From NCBI RefSeq assembly GCF_008704795.1, contig NZ_CP023690.1:6210501-6274500 (forward strand): 64,000 nucleotides of DNA, read 5' to 3'. Each line of letters begins with the position of its first letter. The first letter of the stretch is position 1. The DNA comes from Streptomyces spectabilis. Lineage in GTDB: Bacteria > Actinomycetota > Actinomycetes > Streptomycetales > Streptomycetaceae. Shown here one piece after another: positions 34,047 through 41,688 of this stretch. The position numbers and the translations under genes are program-made. The notes beneath the pieces are model-generated. The model searched no databases. It was not told the origin of the DNA and saw nothing but the letters and a program-made list of their open reading frames with translations.

Positions 34047-36254
34047 GTGACAGCAGCAACGCACTCCACCCTCTTCCCGCGGGTCCCGGACTCGGCCGAC
34101 GCGGTGCTCGACGGGCTCGACCCCGAGCAGCGCGAGGTCGCCACGGCCCTGCACGGGCCGGTCTGCGTACTCGCGGGCGCCGGCACGGGCAAGACCCGAG
34201 CCATCACCCACCGCATCGCGTACGGAGTGCGCGCGGGCATCCTCCAGCCCGCCAGCGTGCTCGCCGTCACCTTCACCAACCGCGCCGCAGGCGAGATGCG
34301 CGGCCGCCTGCGCCAGCTCGGCGCCCACGGCGTCCAGGCCCGCACCTTCCACTCCGCCGCCCTGCGCCAGCTCCAGTACTTCTGGCCCAAAGCCGTCGGC
34401 GGCCCCCTGCCCCGGCTCGTCGAGCGCAAGATCCAACTCGTCGCCGACGCCGCGGCCGCCTGCCGCATCCGCCTCGACCGCAACGAACTGCGGGACGCGA
34501 CCGGCGAGATCGAATGGTCCAAGGTCACCCAGACCGTCCCCGCCGACTACGCCGCCGCGGCCGCCAAAGCAGGCCGCGAAACCCCCCGCGACCCCGCCGA
34601 GCTCGCCCAGCTCTACGCCGCCTACGAAGACCTCAAGCGGGACCGCTCCGTCATCGACTTCGAGGACGTCCTCCTCCTCGCCGTCGGCATCCTCCAGGAC
34701 CGCCACGACATCGCCGAACAGGTCCGCTCCCAGTACCAGCACTTCGTAGTCGACGAATACCAGGACGTCAGCCCCCTCCAGCAGCGCCTCCTGGAACTCT
34801 GGCTCGGCGAGCGCGACAGCCTCTGCGTCGTCGGCGACGCCAGCCAGACCATCTACTCCTTCACCGGCGCCACCCCCGACCACCTCCTCGACTTCCGCAC
34901 CCGCCACCCCGGCGCGACCGTCGTCAAACTCGTCCGCGACTACCGCTCCACCCCCCAGGTCGTCCGCCTCGCCAACGGCCTCCTCGCCCAGGCCCACGGC
35001 CGCGCCGCCGACCACCGCCTGGAACTCGTCTCCCAGCGCGAACCCCTCGCCGAGCCGGTCTACACCGAATACACGGACGAGCCCGCCGAAGCCGAAGGCG
35101 CCGCCCGCCGCATCCGCGCCCTCATGACCGACGGCGTCCCCGCCAGCGAGATCGCCGTCCTGTTCCGCACGAACTCCCAGTCGGAGATCTACGAACAGGC
35201 CCTGGCCGACGCCGGCATCCCCTACCAGCTCCGCGGCGCCGAGCGCTTCTTCGAACGCACCGAGGTGCGCGAAGCGGGCGCCGCCCTGCGCGGCGCCGCC
35301 CGCTTCGGCGGCAACGACGCCCTCCTCGACGACGTCGTCGACCTGCCCTCACAGGTCCGGGCCGTCCTCTCCACCAAGGGCTGGACCACCGAGCCCCCCG
35401 CGGGCTCCGGCGCCGTCCGCGACCGCTGGGAGTCCCTGGCCGCCCTCGTCCGCCTCGCCGAGGACTTCGCCCGGGCCAACGCCTCCGCCACCCTCGCCGA
35501 CCTCGTCGCCGAGCTGGACGAGCGCGCCGCCGCCCAGCACGCCCCCACCGTCGAAGGCGTCACCCTCGCCTCCCTGCACGCCGCCAAGGGCCTGGAGTGG
35601 GACGCCGTCTTCCTGGTCGGCCTCGCCGAAGGCATGATGCCGATCACCTACGCCAAGACCGACGAACAGGTCGAGGAAGAGCGCCGCCTCCTCTACGTCG
35701 GCGTCACCCGCGCCCGCGCCCACCTCTCCCTGTCCTGGGCGGTCTCCCGCTCGCCGGGCGGGCGCCCCAACCGGCGGGCCACCCGGTTCCTCGACGGACT
35801 GCGCCCCGGCTCGGGCGCGACCGCCGGGGCACGCGCGGCAGGAGGCACGGGCGGCATCGAGCGCGGCACGGGCGGCGCCACCGAACCGGGCGGCCCCACA
35901 GCCCGCCGCCGCACCAACCGCACCCCGGCCCGCTGCCGCGTCTGCGGCCGCACCCTCACCGATGCCGGTGAGATGAAACTCATGCGGTGCGAGGACTGCC
36001 CGTCGGACATGGACGAAGGGCTCTACGAGCGCCTGTGCGAGTGGCGCGCGGGGCGCGCGCGACGCATCGGACAGCCCGCGTTCTGCGTCTTCACGGACAA
36101 AACCTTGATCGCCATCGCCGAGTCCGTGCCCGAGGAGGAGGGCGAACTCGCCCGCATCCCCGGCGTCGGCCAGCGCAAGCTGCGCACCTACGGCGCCGAC
36201 GTCCTCGCCATTTGCGCAGGTCAGGAGGTTCTCGACGGTGACGAGGGCAAGTGA
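34047..36254 (+). CDS. uvrD2: UvrD2-type superfamily 1 DNA helicase
   Basis: A 735-residue helicase with Walker A GAGTGKTR (43-50), VVDEYQDVSPLQ and LHAAKGLEWDAV. After the helicase core there is a zinc-type tetracysteine motif (CRVCG...RCEDC, near residues 630-655) and a C-terminal HRDC domain (about 650-735), the arrangement that defines actinobacterial UvrD2. It unwinds DNA 3'-5' in repair or replication; UvrD2 is essential in mycobacteria. The GTG start has GAAGG directly adjacent, so the true ribosome site or start is uncertain. wblC lies downstream, as whiB7 does in mycobacteria. Confidence 0.95.
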   Translation: MTAATHSTLFPRVPDSADAVLDGLDPEQREVATALHGPVCVLAGAGTGKTRAITHRIAYGVRAGILQPASVLAVTFTNRAAGEMRGRLRQLGAHGVQARTFHSAALRQLQYFWPKAVGGPLPRLVERKIQLVADAAAACRIRLDRNELRDATGEIEWSKVTQTVPADYAAAAAKAGRETPRDPAELAQLYAAYEDLKRDRSVIDFEDVLLLAVGILQDRHDIAEQVRSQYQHFVVDEYQDVSPLQQRLLELWLGERDSLCVVGDASQTIYSFTGATPDHLLDFRTRHPGATVVKLVRDYRSTPQVVRLANGLLAQAHGRAADHRLELVSQREPLAEPVYTEYTDEPAEAEGAARRIRALMTDGVPASEIAVLFRTNSQSEIYEQALADAGIPYQLRGAERFFERTEVREAGAALRGAARFGGNDALLDDVVDLPSQVRAVLSTKGWTTEPPAGSGAVRDRWESLAALVRLAEDFARANASATLADLVAELDERAAAQHAPTVEGVTLASLHAAKGLEWDAVFLVGLAEGMMPITYAKTDEQVEEERRLLYVGVTRARAHLSLSWAVSRSPGGRPNRRATRFLDGLRPGSGATAGARAAGGTGGIERGTGGATEPGGPTARRRTNRTPARCRVCGRTLTDAGEMKLMRCEDCPSDMDEGLYERLCEWRAGRARRIGQPAFCVFTDKTLIAIAESVPEEEGELARIPGVGQRKLRTYGADVLAICAGQEVLDGDEGK

Positions 36255-36277
36255 TTCAAACTCGTCGAAAAAATAGT

Positions 36278-36307
36278 TTGCGCATGCGCCAGCAATCCCC
36301 ATAGGTT
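36278..36307 (+). promoter_or_regulatory. WblC/WhiB7-type promoter of the wblC locus
   Basis: An A/T-rich stretch (36267-36276) lies directly upstream of TTGCGC (36278-36283). An 18-base spacer follows, then TAGGTT (36302-36307). WhiB7/WblC proteins use their AT-hook on A/T-rich DNA just upstream of the -35 box, so this fits autoregulation. Transcription should start near 36314, about 600 bases before the wblC start codon. Confidence 0.65.
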
Positions 36308-36371
36308 CTTAGCACGGAACACGGCGGGCTTCTCCGGAGCCCCGGTTCTGTGCTGTACTTGTCAGTCCGAA

Positions 36372-36391
36372 GGATCGGCCCCGGCCGATCC
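36372..36391 (+). other. small hairpin just upstream of the wblC upstream ORF
   Basis: GGATCGGCC pairs with GGCCGATCC across two bases. It ends 14 bases before the GAGGAGG ribosome site of the upstream ORF and may modulate access to it or act in leader folding. Confidence 0.5.
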
Positions 36392-36418
36392 CCTAGACGC
36401 CGAGAGGAGGCGATTCCA

Positions 36419-36748
36419 GTGATCAGCACCAACAAGAGCTTCATCAGCACCGTCAAAATGACCGATCGCTCGGTCGTCGCCTCCTGCCTGCTCGGCTTCT
36501 CGAACCAGGGCACCGGTCTGTCCGTCGGCAACGCCGCCGCTCGCCCGGCTGCCTCCCTGCCCGCCACGGCTCTCAAGATCCGTGAAGGCAATGAGCGACC
36601 GACCCAGGCACCGGAAGCAGCAGTAGCGAAGGCACAGGCGCAGGCCTATGCCTTCGCGGCGGCCGGTGCCGGATTCCGGAAGCAGACGACGCAGCACCAC
36701 ACGATGTGGGCCTTCCGTGGGCTCGAACCCTGGAGTGATCCAGTCTGA
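36419..36748 (+). CDS. upstream ORF in the wblC leader (109 codons)
   Basis: A 109-residue ORF that begins (GTG) ISTNKSFISTVKMTDRSVV after a strong GAGGAGG site and ends WAFRGLEPWSDPV. It lies wholly inside the wblC leader and stops 22 bases before a terminator hairpin. In Streptomyces and mycobacteria, expression of wblC/whiB7 depends on an upstream ORF whose interrupted translation by antibiotics or amino acid shortage relieves premature termination. This ORF has that position. Its C-terminal half is rich in Ala/Gln, with aromatic residues near the end. Any function of the peptide itself is unknown. Confidence 0.75.
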   Translation: MISTNKSFISTVKMTDRSVVASCLLGFSNQGTGLSVGNAAARPAASLPATALKIREGNERPTQAPEAAVAKAQAQAYAFAAAGAGFRKQTTQHHTMWAFRGLEPWSDPV

Positions 36749-36770
36749 TCTCGATCAGACCGGCGCCTTC

Positions 36771-36805
36771 AGGGCCGCGGAACCCCACCCGGGATCCGCG
36801 GCCCT
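36771..36805 (+). terminator. intrinsic attenuator in the wblC leader
   Basis: A perfect 11-base stem pairs 36771-36781 with 36795-36805 around a 13-base loop. It is followed by TCTGTTTTCC, a rare U-rich tail for Streptomyces. It lies 22 bases after the upstream ORF stop and 112 before wblC. It is well placed to end transcription when the ORF is translated normally. Confidence 0.85.
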
Positions 36806-36916
36806 TCTGTTTTCCCCGAAACAGGGAGACAGAGCGAAGGGGCCACAGCAAGACCCGGTACCAGCCGCCAACCGGCCGAACCCGGCCGGAACGACCAGAC
36901 GAGGAAGAACACCACC

Positions 36917-37285
36917 GTGCAACTCGAAGCGCACGCCCCGTCCGTACCGCCTTCAGAGACGCTCCCCCCGCCCGCACCCACGGAGGACCCGACCTTGACT
37001 CCCCTCACCGCGCTCACCGCGCTCGACGACGCCATCGAGAACCTCGGCGTACCCGTCCCCTGCCGCGCCTACGACCCGGAGGTCTTCTTCGCCGAGTCCC
37101 CGGCCGACGTCGAGTACGCCAAGTCGCTGTGCCGCACCTGCCCGCTGATGGAGGCCTGCCTCGCCGGCGCCAAGGAGCGGCGTGAGCCGTGGGGCGTCTG
37201 GGGCGGTGAGCTGTTCGTCCAGGGCGTCGTCGTAGCCCGCAAGCGCCCCCGTGGCCGTCCGCGGAAGAACCCGGTAGTGGCATGA
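36917..37285 (+). CDS. wblC: WblC (WhiB7-type) iron-sulfur transcription factor
   Basis: A 122-residue WhiB-family regulator. The four cluster cysteines are C49, C72, C75 and C81 (C-x22-C-x2-C-x5-C). The family turn is PWGVWGGE (91-98), and a C-terminal AT-hook RPRGRPRKN (110-118) marks the WblC/WhiB7 branch. It binds the housekeeping sigma factor and activates intrinsic resistance genes on exposure to ribosome-targeting antibiotics. In S. coelicolor it also feeds into sigR expression. GTG start with GAGGAAG. Expression is controlled by the long leader with upstream ORF and attenuator. It overlaps the next gene by ATGA. Confidence 0.97.
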   Translation: MQLEAHAPSVPPSETLPPPAPTEDPTLTPLTALTALDDAIENLGVPVPCRAYDPEVFFAESPADVEYAKSLCRTCPLMEACLAGAKERREPWGVWGGELFVQGVVVARKRPRGRPRKNPVVA

Positions 37286-37605
37286 GTACCGCCGGAACGA
37301 TCGACCGCCCCCTGACGCACGACCCGAAGAAGCAGGCCCCGATGAAGGCACCCGCGACCGAGCCCACCGGCTCCGCGACCCCAGACTTCACCACCACCGG
37401 CGCGACCGGCTCGCGCCAGAACAGGACCCGAGAGATGCAACTCATCCCAGAAGCCATGGCCCGTGCGCATATGCACGAGCGACTGCGTGAAGCCGAGCAG
37501 CAACGCCCGGCCGCCCGCCTGATCGCGGCCCGCCGCATGCAGCGCCGCGCCGAGCGCGCGTCCCTGCGCGCCCGCCGCGCGCTCGCCATAGCGGTCATGC
37601 AGTAA
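37282..37605 (+). CDS. 107-aa basic protein co-expressed with wblC
   Basis: A 107-residue protein with a polar, disordered first half and a C-terminal half of long basic helices (ARAHMHERLREAEQQRP and RRMQRRAERASLRARRALAI). It has no cysteines or membrane segment. The ATGA overlap means it is translationally coupled to wblC and therefore made under the same antibiotic-stress conditions. I recognise it only as the conserved companion downstream of wblC in Streptomyces. Binding to nucleic acid or the ribosome would fit its charge but is a guess. Confidence 0.85.
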   Translation: MSTAGTIDRPLTHDPKKQAPMKAPATEPTGSATPDFTTTGATGSRQNRTREMQLIPEAMARAHMHERLREAEQQRPAARLIAARRMQRRAERASLRARRALAIAVMQ

Positions 37606-37654
37606 AACCGCCGCCACACGGCACCGGAAGCCTCCACCGAGCTTCCGCGCACAC

Positions 37655-37690
37655 CCTCGGGGGCCGGCCCGAACGGACCGGCCCCCGAGG
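37655..37690 (+). terminator. terminator of the wblC operon
   Basis: A perfect 13-base GC-rich stem (37655-37667 with 37678-37690) around a ten-base loop, 50 bases after the stop of the wblC companion gene. No T run follows. Confidence 0.75.
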
Positions 37691-37736
37691 TGCGTTGTGC
37701 CCGCCGATCACCCGGCGACGGCGATAAGGTCACCGA

Positions 37737-37928
37737 GTGGACCAGCAGCCTTCTCAGCCTGCGGACACCGAGAATCTCGTGTGCTCCCGCTGCGGCACGG
37801 TCGCCGACGGCCGGCCCCCCACCTGGACCTGCTCCGTGGAGAACGGCATCCGCCACTACTTCTGCGACATCTGTGCTCGGGACAATATTCGGGCTATTGA
37901 GGGGAGACTTGACTCGGCCTGGTGGTGA
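37737..37928 (+). CDS. 63-aa zinc-ribbon-like protein
   Basis: A 63-residue protein with two CxxC-type pairs, CSRCG at about 16-20 and CDIC at about 43-46, plus a lone C and a H between them, as in small zinc ribbons. It ends EGRLDSAWW. GTG start with AAGG about nine bases upstream. It lies alone between the wblC operon terminator and the convergent ABC1-kinase gene. Function unknown. Confidence 0.8.
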   Translation: MDQQPSQPADTENLVCSRCGTVADGRPPTWTCSVENGIRHYFCDICARDNIRAIEGRLDSAWW

Positions 37929-37994
37929 CCGACGCTTCGGGGGGCTTCCCCCTCCCCCCGCCCCCTCCCCACCCCAGCCCCCCCGCGCGTCAGC

Positions 37995-39410
37995 TCATGC
38001 CTCAGCCACCGCGCCGTCCAGCCCCCGGCCGTCGCCCGGGTCCTGCCTCGCGTCCTGCTCCACCGGCTCGTCCAGTTCATCCGGTTCGTCCGGCAGGAAT
38101 CCGGGGAGCCACTCCTCCAGCTCGTCCCGCATCCGCACGGTGGCGCCCAGCTGGCACAGGACGCCGATCGTGCTGAGCGTCACGCGGTGTATCAGCAGGT
38201 ACGACGGCGGGAGGTTCAGCCGCTTGCCCAACTGGTAGGCGGGGGAGCGGGGGTCGGCCACCCGTGTCGCCTGGCTGCGCATCCAGCCGCGGGTGAAGGT
38301 GAACTCGTCCGCGAGGGCGGGCTCGATGATCGGCAGCAGATAGTCGAGGACCGCTTCCGGCTCCAGGTCGACGGAGTCCTTGACGAAGCCTTCTTCGCAC
38401 AGCATCTCGTAGACCGCGTCGGCCTGGCCCTCGACCGTCATCCGCAAGGAGCGGCCGATCGTCGGGGGCAGCCCGCCGGGCAGCCGGTCCACCGTGCCGA
38501 AGTCCAGGACGCCGAGCCGCCATTCGCCCTTCTCGCCCGGCAGCAGCCGGAAGTTCCCGGGGTGCGGGTCGGCGTGCAGCAGGCCGGTGCGGGCCGGGCC
38601 GGAGAACAGGAAGCGGGCGAGGAGCTGCCCTGCCCGGTCCCGCTCCTCCTGTGAGCCGTCGGCGATGACGTCGGCCAGCGGCACCCCGTCGATCCACTCC
38701 GTCACGAGGATCTGCTCGCACTGGTGGACCACGTCGGGGACGATCACGTCCGGGTCGTCCGCGAACTCCTCCGCGTGGGCGCGCTGGGCCTGTGCCTCCA
38801 GGTCGTAGTCCAGCTCCTCGGACACGCGGTCGCGCAGTTCCGCGATGAGGGGCTTGATGTCCATCCCCGGGATCAACGGGCCGAGGACCCGGGCGAAGCG
38901 GCCCAGTTGGTTCAGGTCGGAGAGCAGCGCCTCGCCCGCTCCCGGGTACTGCACCTTCACCGCGACGTCGCGTCCGTCCGCCCACACGGCCCGGTGCACC
39001 TGGCCGATCGACGCCGCCGCCGCGGGCTTGTCCTCGAACTCCAGGAACAGCTCCCGCCAGTCCTCACCGAGCCGTTCCGCGAGCACGGCGTGCACGGTGC
39101 GGGTCGGCATCGGCGGCGCCGCTTCCTGGAGCTTCGTCAACGCCGCGCGGTAGGGCCCGGCGACCTCCTCCGGCAGGGCCGACTCGAAGACGGACATGGC
39201 CTGCCCGAACTTCATCGCCCCGCCCTTCAGCTCACCGAGCACCTTGAACAGCTGCTCCGCCGTGCGCTGTTGCAGTTCGCGGCCGACGAGCTCCGCCGAC
39301 TTCCCGCCGATTCTCTTGCCGAGCCCCCATGTCGCGCGGCCCGCGAAGCCGAGCGGCAGCGCGGCCAGTTTGGCGGTACGGGTTACCGCCTTCCGGGGAA
39401 GATCAGACAT
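37995..39410 (-). CDS. ABC1/UbiB-family atypical kinase
   Basis: A 471-residue member of the ABC1/AarF/UbiB family. Hallmarks: the KxGQ motif in GAMKFGQAMS, the alanine-rich nucleotide loop AAASIGQVH, the VAVKVQYPG lysine, LHADPHPGNF in place of the kinase catalytic loop, and LDFGTVDRLP. Family members bind ATP and act on or with lipids or isoprenoid quinones. Streptomyces makes menaquinone, so a ubiquinone role is excluded. ATG 39410 follows GGAGGGG. The orthologue also sits beside whiB7 in mycobacteria (Rv3197, from memory). Confidence 0.93.
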   Translation of the reverse strand: MSDLPRKAVTRTAKLAALPLGFAGRATWGLGKRIGGKSAELVGRELQQRTAEQLFKVLGELKGGAMKFGQAMSVFESALPEEVAGPYRAALTKLQEAAPPMPTRTVHAVLAERLGEDWRELFLEFEDKPAAAASIGQVHRAVWADGRDVAVKVQYPGAGEALLSDLNQLGRFARVLGPLIPGMDIKPLIAELRDRVSEELDYDLEAQAQRAHAEEFADDPDVIVPDVVHQCEQILVTEWIDGVPLADVIADGSQEERDRAGQLLARFLFSGPARTGLLHADPHPGNFRLLPGEKGEWRLGVLDFGTVDRLPGGLPPTIGRSLRMTVEGQADAVYEMLCEEGFVKDSVDLEPEAVLDYLLPIIEPALADEFTFTRGWMRSQATRVADPRSPAYQLGKRLNLPPSYLLIHRVTLSTIGVLCQLGATVRMRDELEEWLPGFLPDEPDELDEPVEQDARQDPGDGRGLDGAVAEA

Positions 39411-39443
39411 GCGCCCCTCCAAGTCCCAGACAGCCGCGCCTTC

Positions 39444-40589
39444 TCAGGCGGTTACACCGGTCATTGTCTCGTGTGGCTCTCGATCCACGGAGGTGTCCTC
39501 CCCCTTAACGCGCTCACTCGCCCCACACGGGCACGACGGATGCGCCGGTGCGCGCTGGGCGTGCCAGGCGAAGCGTGGCGCCGCCGCTAGCCAGCGGGCG
39601 CCCGTGAGCGAGGGGGCTGCGCCGTCCAGGAAAGCGAGGGCGTGCGCGGCCACGAGCCCTGCCACGGTGGTGGCCAGGGCCAGGTCGCAGGCGGGCACCT
39701 GGCGCCGGTGCCCCGAGTGCCACTGCGCCAGCATGCGCGGCCAGGTGGTGTCGCGGTCCGTCTCGGTCAGGGCCAGACAGCCCGCGCAGGCGCTCACGCC
39801 CGGCAGCACCAGGGGGCCGACCACGCCGGTGCCTTCGAGCACGCCCGCGTAGAGGTGCGGGGTGCCGGCGGCGACCAGGGGCTCGGCTGCGGACGGCGCC
39901 GGGGCGTAGGCGTCGAGGCCGTCGCGTGGGGTGAGCAGGACCAGGGAGAGGGGGTGCTCGGTGTCGGCTCTGTCCTCGGGGTGCCGTGGCGGGCGGCCCG
40001 GCGCGGCCTGGCGTGCGGCCCGTCGTGCCGCGGCGTCCCTGCGCTGCCCGATGGATTCGGCGGGCAGTCCGCCCGGAGCGACATCCCAGGGTTCGACGCA
40101 GCCTCCGTCCCGCACGTCCACCTGGCCGACTCCCGCGCCGGACAGGACCGACGCCACGATCGCGCCCACGCGGCCGGTGCCCTGGACGCGCACGCGGGTG
40201 GCCCGGCGGGCAGCCAGCTTGCGGATGCCGTCGTCGGGACGCGGGGTGACGGCGGAGAGGGCGGCGAGGTCCGGGCGCAGCCGGTCCATGACGTCCGGGC
40301 GGGCGCGCAGAGCGTCCGCGGCCGGGCCGCCGCCCGTCGCGTCGTCCAGCAGCCCGGCGTGGTCCAGACGCCGGAGCAGCGCGTCCACGTGGCCGTCCGG
40401 CAGGCCCATTCCTTTGGCTTCGGCGCGCAGGAGGGGCAGGCTTCGGGTGCCGTCGAGGAGGGTGAGGAAGCTGCCGGTCGCGGTGTCCACCGGGCCGAGC
40501 ACCCGGGCGTGTGCGGGCGTCACCCCGAACTGGACGGTGTTGAGATCGCGCCAGCCGCGTCGCAGCGCGGGCTTGAGGATCGGATGCAT
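39444..40589 (-). CDS. E1-like (ThiF/TOMM-type) protein with N-terminal winged-helix, orphan
   Basis: A 381-residue protein. The first ~90 residues (NTVQFGVTPAHARVLGPVD, then HVDALLRRLDHAGLLDD) look like the winged-helix RiPP-recognition element of E1-like peptide-maturation proteins. The rest is a ThiF-like domain with a Rossmann glycine motif GTGRVGA and zinc cysteines CAGC and CPCG, but without the usual N-R-Q nucleotide residues, so adenylation activity is doubtful. ATG 40589 has GGGGGAAA upstream; a longer frame upstream reads through a GTGCG repeat and is not credible. No YcaO, precursor-peptide or transporter gene for a RiPP pathway is nearby. Confidence 0.75.
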   Translation of the reverse strand: MHPILKPALRRGWRDLNTVQFGVTPAHARVLGPVDTATGSFLTLLDGTRSLPLLRAEAKGMGLPDGHVDALLRRLDHAGLLDDATGGGPAADALRARPDVMDRLRPDLAALSAVTPRPDDGIRKLAARRATRVRVQGTGRVGAIVASVLSGAGVGQVDVRDGGCVEPWDVAPGGLPAESIGQRRDAAARRAARQAAPGRPPRHPEDRADTEHPLSLVLLTPRDGLDAYAPAPSAAEPLVAAGTPHLYAGVLEGTGVVGPLVLPGVSACAGCLALTETDRDTTWPRMLAQWHSGHRRQVPACDLALATTVAGLVAAHALAFLDGAAPSLTGARWLAAAPRFAWHAQRAPAHPSCPCGASERVKGEDTSVDREPHETMTGVTA

Positions 40590-40939
40590 GCGTTTCCCCC
40601 GTGTCATGCAGTGCCATGCGGTGTCGTGCGGCGTTATGTCGTGCGGTGCGGTGCGGTGCGGTGCGGTGCGGTGCGGTGCGGTGTCGTGTGGGTCGTGCCG
40701 TGCGGTGCCGCCGTGCCGTGTCGTACTGCCCGGCGTCGTGCGGTGTTCCGAGCCGTCCCGTTTCGATGGCGCCTTTCGACCGTCAGCATGCCCGCTCGGG
40801 CCGAGGCGTGCTCGGGGTTGTCCACAGGCGATGAGTGTTTGTCGTACTAATCGAGCTAATCGAGCGCACGGGGAGGGGATCGATACCGAACCGTCCCGGA
40901 GGCGGGACTTCCCGCTCGCCGAACGGGTAACGTCAAGGC
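40590..40939. other. 350-bp divergent intergenic region with simple repeats
   Basis: The region lies between the divergently read E1-like gene and the YgjP-type peptidase gene. It contains an array of eight GTGCG units (40641-40680), flanking GTGTCGTG-like variants, and a tandem 9-base duplication CTAATCGAG (40847-40864). I find no convincing ORF. The promoters of both flanking genes must lie here or overlap their starts. Confidence 0.6.
40641..40680 (+). repeat. pentanucleotide simple-sequence repeat (GTGCG x8)
   Basis: Eight perfect GTGCG units with a partial ninth, 52 bases upstream of the E1-like gene start. Related imperfect units extend on both sides (about 40600-40735). Confidence 0.95.
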
Positions 40940-41536
40940 GTGCCCGCCGACCCACTGCACCGCGCCGGAAGCCCACAGCGCAGCGCGACCAGTCCGCCGT
41001 CGTCCGGCCCGGCGGCGACCGCGGTCGAGGTGCGACGGAGCGCCCGCCGACGCAGAACGGTCTCGGCGTACCGCGAGGGGGACCGCACGGTCGTCCTCAT
41101 CCCCGCACGCATGTCCGAGGCGGAGGAGCAGCGCTGGGTGACCGTCATGCTGGACAAACTGGCCGCACAGGAGAGCAAGCGGGTCCTCGGTGACAGCGAG
41201 CTCGCCGAGCGGGCGCGGCGGCTCTCGGAGCAGTTCTTCGACGGCAGGGCGCGCCCCACGTCCGTGCGCTGGGTGACGAATCAGAACACCCGCTGGGGCT
41301 CGTGCACGCCGTCGGAAGGCAGCATCCGCCTCTCGCACCGGTTGCAGGGCATGCCCGAGTACGTGGTCGACTACGTCCTGCTCCACGAGCTGGCGCACTT
41401 GCTGGTGCCGGGGCACGGGCCGCGCTTCTGGCAGCTCCTGGAGGCCTATCCGCGCACGGAGCGCGCCCGGGGCTATCTCGAAGGGGTGGTGGCCGCGGAC
41501 CGGCTGCCGCACCTGCCCGCCGCCCGCGAGGAATGA
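40940..41536 (+). CDS. YgjP/SprT-like zinc metallopeptidase (DUF45, M48-related)
   Basis: A 198-residue protein with the WGSC motif (NTRWGSCTPS) and LLHELAHLLVPGHGPRFW, which carries the HExxH zinc site and the third histidine spaced as in the YgjP/DUF45 family. There is no signal peptide, so it should be cytoplasmic. The GTG start lacks a clear ribosome site; TAACGT lies about eight bases upstream, so the mRNA may be leaderless. Target proteins are unknown. Confidence 0.88.
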   Translation: MPADPLHRAGSPQRSATSPPSSGPAATAVEVRRSARRRRTVSAYREGDRTVVLIPARMSEAEEQRWVTVMLDKLAAQESKRVLGDSELAERARRLSEQFFDGRARPTSVRWVTNQNTRWGSCTPSEGSIRLSHRLQGMPEYVVDYVLLHELAHLLVPGHGPRFWQLLEAYPRTERARGYLEGVVAADRLPHLPAAREE

Positions 41537-41688
41537 CCGGGGCTCGGCGCCGCGGCTGAGGCGGGGCACCCCGTTGCGGCACCCCCGGTGGTTGTGTACC
41601 GGGTCTGTACCGGCTTCGTCCGTTGTCGGACTTTGCGGTTAGCCTGGCGCGACGCATTCACCTTCGGGATGGGGGACGGTCGTTACGT

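Noticed and set aside
40590..40976. Longer N terminus of the E1-like protein through the GTGCG repeat
   Set aside because: It would encode His/Arg/Thr/Pro repeats from a microsatellite, and the ATG at 40589 has a good ribosome site.
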